A stretch of DNA of 64,000 nt from Shinella sp. CPCC 101442 (GCF_024704725.1 NZ_JALIQS010000007.1:1-64000), one strand, 5' to 3'; numbered from the stretch's first letter, positions 32,819 through 43,012 are shown. Program-made: numbers and translations. The notes: generated by a model not told the origin, from the sequence alone.

Positions 32819-35800
32819 ATGGCAGACAAGAACTTCGCGCGAAGCGGAACCGCGGACACAGATCTCTTGGCGGATGATGATCCGCTAAGTGAACTTGCCC
32901 GTCTCGTCGGCTACGAGCCGCGTCCAGTCAAGGATGTGGCCAAGTCTTACTCGGAGCCCCTCGATACTGTGCCACGGCGGGAAAATCCTGTCCTGGCCCT
33001 CGAGGACGAGCTTATGCGCGCTTTCGAGCAGTATGACGCGCCGAGCCGCGTTGCTGCCGAGCCGGTCGTTGCCGAAAAGCCCGTTGCGCGCCCGGTCGAG
33101 CCCGTCTTCGAGGAGTTTCGGCCTGTTGCCGAGGATCGCGCTGCCGTCATCGACGAAATTCCGACGCGCGACGATGCGGTCACGGATGTCGATCCACGCG
33201 AGCCGTCGTTCACCGAAGAGGTCGTGGAGCCGGTCCTTGAAGCCGATCCGTCGCTGCTGCTCGCCGACGAGCTGGAAGCGGCCGTCAACGAGGTGCCTGC
33301 CGTCGAGGTGGAACCGGTTGTTCACACTGGCCGCCAGTTTGCCGATCGCCTGGAGCCGCACTTCGAAGCGCCCGTTCGCCATGAGCCGGTCGTTGATATC
33401 GTTCCGAGCAATCATACGGCCTCCAATGAACGTCAGCCGGAATTTCTCGGCTTTCAGCCGATGGTCGCTGACGAGAACCCGCTCGACGATCTGAGCCTGG
33501 ATTTGGAGCGCGAACTGGAGCTTTCGATCGGCGATGGTTTCGCCGACGATCTCGTTGCTGATGACCGCTCCGTTGCCGAGGCGTCGTTCGTCGAGCCGCA
33601 GCCGGTGGTCGTCGAAGTCGTCGAGAACAATGCCGAGCCGGCCTTCCAGGAGTGGATGCCGGCGGAGGCTGATGCCGAACCGTTCCAGGCCGAGACCGCC
33701 TATGCCGCGGACGAGCCGCATTTCGTCGCGGACCTCGCCTTCGATAGCCGTGAGGAGCGTGCCCGCGCTGCCGCCGTGGTGGAAAACCAATGGCAGGCTG
33801 AAGAGCCGGTCTTCGAGGCTGTGTCCGACTATCGCGTCGAATCCGTAGAGACGGCCGTCCATGACCGCGACGCCTTGCTGGCCGATGTCGAGCGCTATCC
33901 GGTTCCCGAAGCCCGCACGCCCTTCGCAGGCGAATCGCGCAATCCCGCGAACATCGCCTCGATCTTCAGCCGTCGCGCGACGCCGACCGTGCATCACCGC
34001 GAGCCGGTGCTCTCCAAGGTCACGACGCCCGTCGTAGAACCCGTGAAGGAACCGGTCGCCAGGATCGAGCCTGCTCCGGTGGTCGAAACCCGTTCGGAGC
34101 CTGTCGTTGCACCGGCAGCGGTTGCTGCCGCCGAGCCGGAAATCGATTTCGAATCGATGGAATTCGATCTCTCCGATATCGAACTCGACCTTTCCGACAT
34201 CGTGCTGGACGATTTGCCGGTCAAGGCGGACGCGAAGCCCGTGGAGGTGAAGCCTGTCGCGATGACGGCTACCGTCGCCAAACCGGCCGAAGCCCAGGCG
34301 CCGGTTCGCCGCGAACCCGCCGTCGCGGTTCCTGTATCGACCTATACGGCAACGCCGCAGCCGGTTGTGGCCGAAATGGCCGACGGCTCGCTGCCGTTCG
34401 ATCCATCGATGATCGCCGACACCGACGTGGGCGTTTCTCCGGTCACCGAACTCGACGTGCCGCAGTTGCCGGTCATCGAGAAAGAAAAGCCCCCGGTCGC
34501 CCAGCCGGACTATGAATTCGACATCGATGCCGAGATGGCGCAGCTCTTCACCGAGCCTGCCGCCAAGCCGGCGCGTGGCGAAAGCCTGCAGGCGGGCGTC
34601 GCCGCCGGTGCGGTTGCCGCGGCCACCGTGGCCCAGCCGGCCGCGCAGATGAACGATGTCGATGATTTCGAGCGTGCGCTCGAAGAGGATTTCCGCCGCT
34701 CGCTGAGCCAGCCCGAGCGTATGGCAATTCCGGTCGATCCGGGTCAGGCGACGCAGCTTTACAGCGGCGATGGCTATGACGACGAACAGTCGCGTCCGCG
34801 CCGCGGCCTGCTGATCGCGGCCTCGATCGCCGGCTTGCTGCTGATTGGCGGCGGTGGCGTTTATGCCTGGAGCGCCTTCACGGGTGGCACCGCCGCTTCC
34901 GGCGAGCCGCGTGTCATCCTCGCCGACAAGGCCCCGATCAAGGTCGTGCCCGAGGAAAAGGGCGGCAAGACCGTTCCGAACCAGGACAAGGCGGTCTATG
35001 ACCGCGTTGCAGGCGACAATGCCAACACGCCGCAGCAGGAACAGCTCGTCACCTCGACGGAAGAGCCCATCGACGTCGTGCAGCGCACGCTGACGCCGGA
35101 AACCTTGCCGGATGATGGTATCGACACGCCCGCCACGGCGGAAGACGACAGCAACCGTCTGCTGCCGGGTGTGGACGAGCCGGAAACGGGGACCGCAGAT
35201 GGCAAGCCGTTGGTCTCGCCGCGTAAGGTAAAGACGATGATCGTCAAGCCCGACGGCACGCTCGTCGCCCGCGAAGACATCGTGAGCGAGCCGGCAGCCG
35301 AAACCGCCGGCCTTGATGCCAAGGCGACGGCGACGACGGCCGCCACGTCAGGTGAAGCGTCGGCGACGGCCAATGCCACCCTCGACGCCGACGCCTCGTT
35401 GCGCGCCGAGCAGATTGCGACGGACGGCCAGCCGCGCTCGGCGCTCGCCGAAGTGGCGACCGCTGAAGTCGACGACACCGCACCTGTTCGTACCGTCAAG
35501 ACGACGACGATCGGCGCGACGACGGGCACCACGACCGACGGCAAGGCACCGGTTCCGGTAACCCGCCCGGTCGACCAGCCGGTCACCGTGGTCGGCACCG
35601 TCACGGAAAACGGCAATGTCGCCGGCACGCAGACCGCGTCGGCAACCCAGACCCAGCAGACGGCGGAACAGACGCAGGTCGCGGCGGTCGCGCCGGGCAG
35701 CTACGTCGTCCAGATCGCCTCGGTGCCTTCGGAAGCCGAAGCGCAGAAGACCTACAAGACGTTGTCCTCGAAGTTCGGCAGCGTCATCGGTGGCCGCGGC

Positions 35801-35938
35801 GTGGATATCAAGAAGGCGGAAATCCCCAACAAGGGCACGTTCTTCCGCATTCGCATTCCGGCCGGCTCGCGCGAAGAAGCAAACGCGCTGTGCAGCCGCT
35901 ATAAGGGCGCCGGCGGCAGCTGCCTCGTCACGCGCTGA
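32819..35938 (+). CDS. SPOR-domain protein with very long disordered N-terminal region
   Basis: This 1039-aa protein starts MADKNFARSGTADTDLLADD at ATG 32819 (GGGAAG upstream). Residues 1-655 are acidic, rich in Glu/Pro/Val/Ala, and contain many EPVVxE-type repeats, so they should be disordered and cytoplasmic. A single membrane helix (GLLIAASIAGLLLIGGGGVY) lies at about 663-685, then a Thr/Ala/Asp-rich periplasmic linker. A SPOR domain is at about 958-1039 (GSYVVQIASVPSEAEAQKTY, ending GAGGSCLVTR). SPOR domains bind denuded glycan strands at division septa. Its place between argS and nagZ-scpAB is conserved in rhizobia and links it to peptidoglycan remodelling at division. Confidence 0.9.
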   Translation: MADKNFARSGTADTDLLADDDPLSELARLVGYEPRPVKDVAKSYSEPLDTVPRRENPVLALEDELMRAFEQYDAPSRVAAEPVVAEKPVARPVEPVFEEFRPVAEDRAAVIDEIPTRDDAVTDVDPREPSFTEEVVEPVLEADPSLLLADELEAAVNEVPAVEVEPVVHTGRQFADRLEPHFEAPVRHEPVVDIVPSNHTASNERQPEFLGFQPMVADENPLDDLSLDLERELELSIGDGFADDLVADDRSVAEASFVEPQPVVVEVVENNAEPAFQEWMPAEADAEPFQAETAYAADEPHFVADLAFDSREERARAAAVVENQWQAEEPVFEAVSDYRVESVETAVHDRDALLADVERYPVPEARTPFAGESRNPANIASIFSRRATPTVHHREPVLSKVTTPVVEPVKEPVARIEPAPVVETRSEPVVAPAAVAAAEPEIDFESMEFDLSDIELDLSDIVLDDLPVKADAKPVEVKPVAMTATVAKPAEAQAPVRREPAVAVPVSTYTATPQPVVAEMADGSLPFDPSMIADTDVGVSPVTELDVPQLPVIEKEKPPVAQPDYEFDIDAEMAQLFTEPAAKPARGESLQAGVAAGAVAAATVAQPAAQMNDVDDFERALEEDFRRSLSQPERMAIPVDPGQATQLYSGDGYDDEQSRPRRGLLIAASIAGLLLIGGGGVYAWSAFTGGTAASGEPRVILADKAPIKVVPEEKGGKTVPNQDKAVYDRVAGDNANTPQQEQLVTSTEEPIDVVQRTLTPETLPDDGIDTPATAEDDSNRLLPGVDEPETGTADGKPLVSPRKVKTMIVKPDGTLVAREDIVSEPAAETAGLDAKATATTAATSGEASATANATLDADASLRAEQIATDGQPRSALAEVATAEVDDTAPVRTVKTTTIGATTGTTTDGKAPVPVTRPVDQPVTVVGTVTENGNVAGTQTASATQTQQTAEQTQVAAVAPGSYVVQIASVPSEAEAQKTYKTLSSKFGSVIGGRGVDIKKAEIPNKGTFFRIRIPAGSREEANALCSRYKGAGGSCLVTR

Positions 35939-35958
35939 GGTCAAGACCAGATATTTGC

Positions 35959-35989
35959 AAGGCGCGGGACGGGTTCCGCGCCTTTCTCT
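35959..35989 (+). terminator. Hairpin after SPOR gene
   Basis: AGGCGCGG / CCGCGCCT stem followed by TTCTCTT, 20 bp after the stop and 37 bp before nagZ. Confidence 0.65.
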
Positions 35990-36025
35990 TTGCCCATCCA
36001 ACGCCAAACCGCTGAGATTGCCGAC

Positions 36026-37045
36026 ATGAGCGAATCGAAATCCTTCATTTCGGGCTGCAAGGGCCTGAGCCTCACCGAAGACGAAAAGGCCTTCTTCCGC
36101 AGCGAGCGGCCCTGGGGCTTCATTCTGTTCGGCCGCAATATCGGCGATCCCGCGCAGGTCGCGGACCTGACGGCCGAGATGCGCGCCTGCATCGGCGGCG
36201 GCAGCGATATCCCTGTGTTGATCGACCAGGAGGGCGGTCGCGTTCAGCGCATCAAGCCGCCGCATGTCCAGCAATATCCGAACGCAGCGGCGCTCGGCGC
36301 GATCTACCGTGCGGATGAGGAGAAGGGGCTGCGCGCCGCCTGGCTGATGTCGCGTCTGCATGCCTTCGATCTCCACCGCCTCGGCATCAATGTCGATTGC
36401 CTGCCGGTGCTGGATGTCGCCGTGCCCGGCGTACACGACGTCATCGGCAACCGTGCCTATGGTCAGGAGCCCGAAATCGTCTCGGTCATGGGCAAGGCGG
36501 CGGCTGAAGGCTTGAAGGCGGGCGGCATGCTGCCGATCATGAAGCATATGCCGGGCCACGGCCGTACCATGGTCGATTCGCATCACGACCTGCCGGTGGT
36601 GCATGCCGGCCTTGACGAGCTGGAGGCCTGCGACTTCGTTCCCTTCCGGCGCATGAACGGCGAGCTGATGGGGATGTCCGCCCATATCGTCTTCACCGCC
36701 ATCGATGCCGACAATCCTGCAACGACCTCGGCCAAGGTGGTGCGCGAGATTATTCGCGGCCATATGGGCTTCGATGGCCTGCTGATGTCCGATGACGTGT
36801 CGATGAACGCCCTGAAGGGCGATATTGCCGAAAGAACCCGGGGAATCATCGCCGCGGGCCTCGACATGGTGTTGCATTGCCATGGCATCATGGACGAAAT
36901 GCTGATGGTGACTGAAAACACGCCGCCACTCTCGGGCGAAAGCCTTCGGCGGGCCAAGGCGGTGCGTGCAGCCTTTACCGCGCCCGATGGCGCGGACGAA
37001 CAGGCGTTGCGCGAAGAATTCAATGCCATGATCGCGGTGTCCTAG
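36026..37045 (+). CDS. nagZ: Beta-N-acetylhexosaminidase NagZ (GH3)
   Basis: The 339-aa protein shows the GH3 NagZ signature MKHMPGHGRTMVDSHHDLP, including the flexible-loop Asp/His pair of this subgroup (DSHHDLP). VLIDQEGGRVQRIK and LLMSDDVSMNAL carry the substrate site and the catalytic nucleophile Asp. NagZ removes GlcNAc from anhydro-muropeptides in cytoplasmic peptidoglycan recycling, producing signals for beta-lactamase regulation in some bacteria. ATG 36026 is chosen because homologous sequence begins there. scpA follows 22 bp later, so they form an operon. Confidence 0.94.
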   Translation: MSESKSFISGCKGLSLTEDEKAFFRSERPWGFILFGRNIGDPAQVADLTAEMRACIGGGSDIPVLIDQEGGRVQRIKPPHVQQYPNAAALGAIYRADEEKGLRAAWLMSRLHAFDLHRLGINVDCLPVLDVAVPGVHDVIGNRAYGQEPEIVSVMGKAAAEGLKAGGMLPIMKHMPGHGRTMVDSHHDLPVVHAGLDELEACDFVPFRRMNGELMGMSAHIVFTAIDADNPATTSAKVVREIIRGHMGFDGLLMSDDVSMNALKGDIAERTRGIIAAGLDMVLHCHGIMDEMLMVTENTPPLSGESLRRAKAVRAAFTAPDGADEQALREEFNAMIAVS

Positions 37046-37067
37046 GAGGCTCCGCAAAGGGAGTTTC

Positions 37068-37934
37068 GTGCTGGGACCGGGAAGCAAGTCGCAGAAGAAA
37101 GGCCGCGGCGCAGATGCGCCGATGGACGGCCTGTGGCAGGACGGCGGCGAGGAGCGGGGGCTTTCCGAGGAAAGCCTCGTCGTGGATCTCGCCGGCTTCG
37201 AAGGTCCGCTCGATCTCCTGCTGCATCTCGCCCGCACGCAGAAGGTGGATCTCACCCGAATCTCGGTGCTGGCGCTCGCCGAGCAGTATCTCGCCTTCAT
37301 CGACAAGGCGCGGAAAATCCGCATCGAGCTTGCCGCCGACTATCTCGTCATGGCGGCGTGGCTGGCTTACCTCAAGTCTCGCCTGCTGATCCCCAGGCAG
37401 GCCAAGGACGATGGTCCCTCGGGCGAGGAAATGGCCGCGAGCCTGGCCTTCCGGCTGAAGCGGCTGGAGGCGATGCGCGATGCCGCGACGCGCCTCGTCA
37501 ACCGCAACCGCCTTGGCCGCGACGTCTTCGCCCGCGGCATGCCGGAGCATATCCCGACCGAGCGGCGCTCCGCCTTCGAAGCGTCGCTCTACGACCTGCT
37601 CAACGCCTACGCCTCGTTGCGCCAGCGCCATGCCATCACGCAGGTCACCATCGAGAAGCGCTCGGTCTGGTCGCTGTCCGATGCTCGCGAAATCCTGACG
37701 CTGCTGGTCGGCGGGTTCGAGGACGACTGGACGGCGCTCGACCATTTCATGCTGCGCTACCTGACCGATCCGACCGAGCGCACCACGGCGATCGCCAGCG
37801 CGTTCGCGGCAACGCTGGAACTCGTGCGGGAAGGGCGCCTGGAACTTCGCCAGGACGGCGTGTTCCAGCCGATCTATCTCCGGCGCGGCCCGAAGCCCGA
37901 CGGAGAGGACGAGGGGAGCACGGATCGTGATTGA
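37068..37934 (+). CDS. scpA: Segregation and condensation protein A
   Basis: The 288-aa kleisin starts with GTG 37068. After a ~45-residue polar leader comes the conserved LAGFEGPLDLLLHLARTQKVDLTRISVLALAEQYL, the N-terminal helical domain contacting the SMC neck. DYLVMAAWLAYLKSRLLIP follows, and the C-terminal winged helix (residues ~215-275) closes the SMC ring. With ScpB and SMC it condenses and segregates chromosomes. scpA overlaps scpB by 8 bp. Confidence 0.95.
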   Translation: MLGPGSKSQKKGRGADAPMDGLWQDGGEERGLSEESLVVDLAGFEGPLDLLLHLARTQKVDLTRISVLALAEQYLAFIDKARKIRIELAADYLVMAAWLAYLKSRLLIPRQAKDDGPSGEEMAASLAFRLKRLEAMRDAATRLVNRNRLGRDVFARGMPEHIPTERRSAFEASLYDLLNAYASLRQRHAITQVTIEKRSVWSLSDAREILTLLVGGFEDDWTALDHFMLRYLTDPTERTTAIASAFAATLELVREGRLELRQDGVFQPIYLRRGPKPDGEDEGSTDRD

Positions 37935-38631
37935 CGGCGAGGGGGATGCACTGGAGGGCGGAACGATCGTCGATCCACGCCGGTTGCACGAGGCCGCGCG
38001 CATCGCCGAAGCGCTGGTCTTCGCGTCCGCCGGGCCAGTCTCGCAGTCCTATATCGCAGAGCGCCTGCCGCGCGGCGTCGATGTGCTGCATGTCATGCGT
38101 GAACTGAAGGGGTTGTATGCCGGGCGCGGCGTCAATCTCGTGCAGGTCGGTGACGGCTGGGCTTTTCGCACGGCGCCGGACCTGTCCTTCGTCATCCGCA
38201 CAGACGAGACGGAGGTGCGCAAGTTGTCGCGCGCGGCTCTCGAAGTGCTGTCTATCATCGCCTATCACCAGCCGGTCACGCGCGCCGAAATCGAGGACAT
38301 CAGAGGCGTGCAGACCTCCAAGGGCACGCTGGACGTCTTGATGGAGGCGGGTTGGGTGCGGTTCCGTGGCCGCCGCCGTACCCCCGGCCGCCCCGTAACC
38401 TTCGGCACGACACGGGACTTCCTCGATCATTTCGGCCTCGAGGAACTGCGTGACCTGCCCGGTCTCGAAGAATTGAAGGGGGCGGGCCTGCTCTCCGGCC
38501 GCATTCCTTCGAACTTCCAAGTGCCTCTTCCGCTTGGGGAAGACGAGATGGCGGAGGACGAGGACCCCATTACCCAGCTCGACCTCGAAGAGCTGGGTCT
38601 CTTGACACCGGGCGGAAAAGACGACGAATAG
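37927..38631 (+). CDS. scpB: Segregation and condensation protein B
   Basis: The 234-aa protein begins at GTG 37927 within the scpA end. It contains two winged-helix domains; EALVFASAGPVSQSYIAERL lies near the N-terminus, and the conserved core is LSRAALEVLSIIAYHQPVTRAEIEDIRGVQTSKGTLDVLMEAGWVRFRGRRRTPGRPVTFGTT. ScpB dimers bind ScpA in the SMC condensin complex. The acidic C-terminal ~45 residues are extra. The operon nagZ-scpA-scpB ends here; no clear terminator is seen in the following 164 bp. Confidence 0.95.
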   Translation: MIDGEGDALEGGTIVDPRRLHEAARIAEALVFASAGPVSQSYIAERLPRGVDVLHVMRELKGLYAGRGVNLVQVGDGWAFRTAPDLSFVIRTDETEVRKLSRAALEVLSIIAYHQPVTRAEIEDIRGVQTSKGTLDVLMEAGWVRFRGRRRTPGRPVTFGTTRDFLDHFGLEELRDLPGLEELKGAGLLSGRIPSNFQVPLPLGEDEMAEDEDPITQLDLEELGLLTPGGKDDE

Positions 38632-38795
38632 ACGAAGCTTATCGAGCAGCTCCAGCAAAAGGGCGAAGCGGTTTCGCGTCTGGACGTTGCCTCAAGACAA
38701 ACAGCTCGAAGCGTTCCCGTCGTAAGGAAAGACGAGAATGCTTGCAGACAGGACTGCATCGCCGGTCTGACCGGTGACAGGGAAAGACTTCGGCA

Positions 38796-39899
38796 ATGGC
38801 TTCGGACCCCTCGGGCTCCAACGGTATCGAAACGAGACGAGCATCGGCGGTGACCTTCGCCGCGCGCCTTGCCTTCGAAGACATTCATCACAGCTACCAC
38901 AACAAGCCGACGATCCGCGGCATTTCGCTGACGGCGGAGCCTGGTGAAGTGCTCTGCCTGCTTGGCCCCTCCGGCTCAGGCAAGACGACGCTTCTGCGCA
39001 TCGCCGCGGGCATCGAGGCGCAGACGTCGGGCCGCGTGCTCCTCAACGATCGCGAGATCGCCGGTCCCACCACGTTTCTTCCGCCGGAGCGGCGCGGCGT
39101 CGGCCTGATGTTCCAGGACTTCGCGCTCTTCCCGCACATGTCGGTGCTCGACAATGTGCGCTTCGGCCTGACGGCTCTGCCGCGCGCCGATGCGGAAGCC
39201 GAAGCCGAGGTGGCGCTGGAACGCGTCGGTCTCTCCCATTATGCCCAGAAATTTCCGCACGTGCTGTCCGGCGGCGAGCAGCAGCGCGTGGCACTCGCCC
39301 GCGCGCTGGCACCGCGACCTTCGGTGCTGCTCATGGACGAGCCGTTCTCCGGTCTCGATTCGCGGCTGAAGGATTCGATCCGCGCCGATACGCTCGCTAT
39401 CCTGCGCCAGTCGCGCGCCAGCGCCATCGTCGTCACGCACGATGCCGAAGAGGCGATGCGCATGGGTGACCGGATTGCGCTTCTGAAGGACGGCTGTCTC
39501 GTGCAGGCCGGCACGGCGGAGGAGCTTTATCTCCATCCGAAGGACATCTTCGCCGCCGCGTTCTTCTCCGAGATCAACGAGTTTCCGGGGCACGTGCGTG
39601 GCGGCGTCGTGGAGACGCCGCTCGGCGCCGTTGACGGGAAGCGTTTTGCCGATGGTCAGAAGGTGAATGTCGCCGTGCGCCTCTCGGGGCTTCGCGTTCT
39701 TGAGACTGGCGGTGAAATTCCCGCGCGCATATTGTCGCGCCGGTTTCTCGGCGTCGTGGAACTGCTGGACCTCGCCATACCCGGCGCGGACCGGCCGATC
39801 CGGGCACGCGTGCGGGCAGACCAGTTGGCAGCCGGATTGCGCGACGTCACGCTTTCGGCTAACCAGCGCGATATTCTAGTGTTTGAAAAAAACGGTTGA
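38796..39899 (+). CDS. ABC transporter ATP-binding protein, FbpC/PotA-like, without partner genes
   Basis: The 367-aa ATPase has Walker A GPSGSGKTT (residues ~58-66), Q-loop, signature LSGGEQQRVALARAL, Walker B VLLMDEPFSGLD and the switch His in VVTHDAEEAMRMGD. A C-terminal TOBE-like regulatory domain (residues ~265-360) marks it as a subunit for an iron(III), spermidine or thiosulfate-type importer. No permease or binding protein gene is nearby: it stands between scpB and tatA. It could energise a transporter encoded elsewhere. Substrate cannot be inferred. Confidence 0.88.
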   Translation: MASDPSGSNGIETRRASAVTFAARLAFEDIHHSYHNKPTIRGISLTAEPGEVLCLLGPSGSGKTTLLRIAAGIEAQTSGRVLLNDREIAGPTTFLPPERRGVGLMFQDFALFPHMSVLDNVRFGLTALPRADAEAEAEVALERVGLSHYAQKFPHVLSGGEQQRVALARALAPRPSVLLMDEPFSGLDSRLKDSIRADTLAILRQSRASAIVVTHDAEEAMRMGDRIALLKDGCLVQAGTAEELYLHPKDIFAAAFFSEINEFPGHVRGGVVETPLGAVDGKRFADGQKVNVAVRLSGLRVLETGGEIPARILSRRFLGVVELLDLAIPGADRPIRARVRADQLAAGLRDVTLSANQRDILVFEKNG

Positions 39900-39941
39900 A
39901 CGTCTTACATCGGGGTAAGGGTTCGTAAGGGAGTGGAAAAA

Positions 39942-40139
39942 ATGGGTTCTTTCAGCATCTGGCATTGGCTGATCGTTCTGGTGGTTGTGCTGCTGCTGTT
40001 CGGCCGTGGCAAGATTCCGGAACTGATGGGCGACGTCGCAAAGGGTATCAAGAACTTCAAGAAGGGCATGTCCGACGAGGAGGCCGCTGCCGCCGAACAG
40101 GCGAAGACGGTCGATCACAAGGCCGACGAGGTCAAGTGA
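39942..40139 (+). CDS. tatA: Twin-arginine translocase subunit TatA
   Basis: The 65-aa protein has one membrane helix ([20 protein letters not shown]) followed by the conserved amphipathic helix [24 protein letters not shown]. TatA oligomerises to let folded proteins with RR signal peptides pass. ATG 39942 is used; a GTG three codons earlier is less likely. First gene of tatABC. Confidence 0.96.
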   Translation: MGSFSIWHWLIVLVVVLLLFGRGKIPELMGDVAKGIKNFKKGMSDEEAAAAEQAKTVDHKADEVK

Positions 40140-40189
40140 CCGGCATTCGGCCGTGGACCGCTGTTTACGGCCTATGAGGACAGTTTCCT

Positions 40190-40822
40190 ATGCTTGATGT
40201 CGGCTGGACCGAGATACTCGTCATCGCCATCGTTTTGATCATCGTGGTGGGTCCGAAGGACCTGCCGCAGATGCTCAGGACGTTCGGCCGCATGGTCTCC
40301 AAAATGCGCGGCATGGCCGGTGATTTTCGCCAGCAGTTCGACGAGGCGCTGCGCGAAGCCGATCTCGACGACGTGCGCAAGACCATCGGCGAAGCGCAGA
40401 AGCTCAACCCGCTCAACACCATCAGGGATGCGGTTAATCCGTTGCGCCAGATGGGCGATGAGCTGAAGGCCGACCTGCATAAATCGACCGGCTCCGTCAC
40501 CACGTCGATACCCTCGGCCAGCACGGCCGAGAGTGTTTCCAGCGCGCCGGTGGCTGTGCCGTCCGAGGCAGCAAAGCCTGCCTCCGCCGAGCCCGTTGCC
40601 GCCGTGCCGCTGAAGGCAGGGCCGGTGAGCAAGACGGCAAAGCCGCGCAAATCGGCTGCAAAAGCCGAGGCGGAGCCGAAAAAGACTGTCGCCAAGCCCG
40701 TCACCAAGGCGACGGCAGCCAAGAAAGCGGCCCCCGCGAAGTCCGAGACAGCAAAGTCCGCGACCGCGAAGTCCAGGACGCCGAAGGCCAAGACTGCGAA
40801 GATCAAGAAGGACGGCGCATGA
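40190..40822 (+). CDS. tatB: Twin-arginine translocase subunit TatB
   Basis: The 210-aa protein begins MLDVGWTEILVIAIVLIIVVGPKDLPQMLRTFGRMVSKMRGMAGDF, the TatB hallmark: membrane helix, GPKDLP hinge and long amphipathic helix. The C-terminal half is a Lys/Ala/Pro-rich tail (residues ~105-210), longer than in enterobacteria but usual in rhizobia. TatB with TatC receives the twin-arginine signal peptide. Confidence 0.96.
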   Translation: MLDVGWTEILVIAIVLIIVVGPKDLPQMLRTFGRMVSKMRGMAGDFRQQFDEALREADLDDVRKTIGEAQKLNPLNTIRDAVNPLRQMGDELKADLHKSTGSVTTSIPSASTAESVSSAPVAVPSEAAKPASAEPVAAVPLKAGPVSKTAKPRKSAAKAEAEPKKTVAKPVTKATAAKKAAPAKSETAKSATAKSRTPKAKTAKIKKDGA

Positions 40823-41649
40823 GCGGTGATATGGACGACAAGCCCCAGCCGCTCATCGAGCATCTGATCGAACTGCGCCGGCGCCTACTCTGGGCCGTCG
40901 GCGCGTTCTTCATTGCTTTCCTCGTCTGTTTCTATTTTGCCAAGCAGCTGTTCAACCTGCTCGTCCTGCCTTTCAAGTGGTCGGTGGAGTGGGCTGGGCT
41001 GACGCATCGCAATGTCGAGCTGATCTATACGGCCCCGCAGGAATTCTTTTTCACGCAGATCAAGGTCGCCATGTTCGGCGCCTTCGTCATCGCGTTTCCG
41101 GTGATCGCCCAGCAGGTCTACAAATTCGTCGCGCCCGGCCTCTACAAGAACGAGCGCGCCGCCTTCCTGCCGTTCCTGATCGCGTCGCCCATCCTGTTTC
41201 TGATCGGCGCGGGGCTCGTCTATTTCTTCTTCACGCCCATGGTCATGTGGTTCTTCCTTGCCATGGAGCAGGGCGGTGGCGAAGGCCAGGTGTCGATCCA
41301 GCTGTTGCCGAAAGTGTCCGAATATCTCAGCCTCATCATGTCGCTGATCTTCGCCTTCGGTCTCGTCTTCCAGCTCCCGGTGGTCTCGTCGCTTCTCGTG
41401 CGTGCCGGTTTCATCACGTCGCAGACGCTGAAGGAAAAGCGCAAATACGCGATCGTCATCGCCTTCGTGGTGGCCGCCGTTCTGACGCCGCCCGATCCGG
41501 TTTCCCAGATCGGCCTTGCGCTGCCGGCCATCCTTCTCTACGAGATTTCCATCTATACGGCCCGACTCATCGAACGGCAGCGGGCGAGCGTCTCGAACGC
41601 GCAGGATGCGGAAAACGAGGTCGCTGCAACACCGGGCGAGGCCGATTGA
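40819..41649 (+). CDS. tatC: Sec-independent protein translocase TatC
   Basis: The 276-aa protein has six membrane helices and the conserved sequence [23 protein letters not shown] at the N-terminus, where the first cytoplasmic Glu/Arg residues contact the RR motif. The P-rich loop [26 protein letters not shown] and [26 protein letters not shown] are typical. It starts by ATGA overlap with tatB. serS follows 64 bp after it. Confidence 0.97.
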   Translation: MSGDMDDKPQPLIEHLIELRRRLLWAVGAFFIAFLVCFYFAKQLFNLLVLPFKWSVEWAGLTHRNVELIYTAPQEFFFTQIKVAMFGAFVIAFPVIAQQVYKFVAPGLYKNERAAFLPFLIASPILFLIGAGLVYFFFTPMVMWFFLAMEQGGGEGQVSIQLLPKVSEYLSLIMSLIFAFGLVFQLPVVSSLLVRAGFITSQTLKEKRKYAIVIAFVVAAVLTPPDPVSQIGLALPAILLYEISIYTARLIERQRASVSNAQDAENEVAATPGEAD

Positions 41650-41713
41650 GGCTTCGCCGCCGGGGCGCTGCCGGGCGGGATGGGCTCTCATCCACGGAAC
41701 GCCTGGAACGACA

Positions 41714-42997
41714 ATGCTTGATATCAAATGGATCCGCGACAACGCCGCCGCCCTTGACGCCGCTCTGGCAAAACGTGGCACAAGCCCCCTTGCACAGAGC
41801 CTGATCGACCTCGACGAGAAACGTCGCAGTGTCATCCAGAAGGCGCAGGACATGCAGTCGCGCCGCAACGCCGCCTCTAAGGAGATCGGCGCGGCGATGG
41901 CCGCCAAGAACAGCGAACTTGCCGACAAGCTGAAGGCGGAAGTTTCGGTCATCAAGGATCAGCTTCCGGCCGCCGAGGAAGAAGAGCGTCAGGTCACCGC
42001 CGAGCTCAACGACGCCCTGTCGCGCCTGCCGAACATCCCGTTTGACGACGTACCCGTCGGTTCGGACGAAACAGGCAATGTGGAAAAGCACAAATGGGGC
42101 AGCAAGCCCGGCTGGAACCACAAGGCGCTGGAGCACTACGAGATCGGTGAAGCGCTCGGCTACATGGATTTCGAGGCTGCGGCCAAGATTGCCGGATCGC
42201 GCTTCACGGTGCTGAAGGGCCAGCTCGCCCGCCTCGAACGCGCGCTCGGCCAGTTCATGCTGGACGTGCACACGCAGGAGCATGGCTACACCGAGGTGCA
42301 TGCGCCGTTGCTCGTGCGCGACGATGCCATGTTCGGCACCGGGCAGTTGCCGAAATTTTCCGAAGACCTGTTTCGCACCACGGATGGACGCTGGCTGATC
42401 CCGACCGCTGAAGTTTCGCTCACCAACCTCGTGCGCGAAGACATCCTGGATCAGGAAAAGCTGCCGCTACGCTTCACCGCGCTGACGCCCTGCTTCCGCT
42501 CGGAAGCCGGTTCCTCGGGCCGCGATACGCGCGGCATGCTGCGCCAGCACCAGTTCATGAAGTGCGAACTCGTCTCGATCACCGACGCCGAAAGCGCGGT
42601 CGACGAGCACGAGCGCATGACGGCCTGCGCGGAAGAGATCCTGAAGCGTCTCGGCCTGCATTATCGCGTCTTGACGCTGTGCACGGGCGACATGGGTTTT
42701 GGCGCGCGCAAGACCTACGATCTGGAAGTCTGGCTGCCGGGGCAGGATACGTTCCGCGAAATCTCGTCCTGCTCTGTCTGCGGCGATTTCCAGGGCCGGC
42801 GCATGAATGCGCGTTATCGCGGCAAGGACGACAAGGCGACGAAGTTCGTGCATACGCTGAACGGCTCGGGCACCGCCGTCGGCCGCGCTCTGATCGCCGT
42901 TCTGGAGAACTACCTCAACGACGACGGCTCGGTCACCGTGCCGGACGTCCTGCTGCCCTATATGGGCGGCCTGAAGAAGATCGAGAAGGCCGCGTAA
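41714..42997 (+). CDS. serS: Seryl-tRNA synthetase
   Basis: This 427-aa class II synthetase has the N-terminal tRNA-binding coiled-coil (residues ~30-100, with [20 protein letters not shown]). Class II motif 2 is in [24 protein letters not shown]. Motif 3 is [27 protein letters not shown] and DLEVWLPGQ are also present. It charges tRNA-Ser and tRNA-Sec. ATG 41714 gives the conserved start [10 protein letters not shown]. surE follows after 15 bp. Confidence 0.98.
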   Translation: MLDIKWIRDNAAALDAALAKRGTSPLAQSLIDLDEKRRSVIQKAQDMQSRRNAASKEIGAAMAAKNSELADKLKAEVSVIKDQLPAAEEEERQVTAELNDALSRLPNIPFDDVPVGSDETGNVEKHKWGSKPGWNHKALEHYEIGEALGYMDFEAAAKIAGSRFTVLKGQLARLERALGQFMLDVHTQEHGYTEVHAPLLVRDDAMFGTGQLPKFSEDLFRTTDGRWLIPTAEVSLTNLVREDILDQEKLPLRFTALTPCFRSEAGSSGRDTRGMLRQHQFMKCELVSITDAESAVDEHERMTACAEEILKRLGLHYRVLTLCTGDMGFGARKTYDLEVWLPGQDTFREISSCSVCGDFQGRRMNARYRGKDDKATKFVHTLNGSGTAVGRALIAVLENYLNDDGSVTVPDVLLPYMGGLKKIEKAA

Positions 42998-43012
42998 AGA
43001 GCGGAGCACCCT

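Noticed and set aside
35348-37324. 658-codon minus-strand open frame across the SPOR gene and nagZ
   Set aside because: Antisense to two confident genes; residue composition is typical of a frame shadow.
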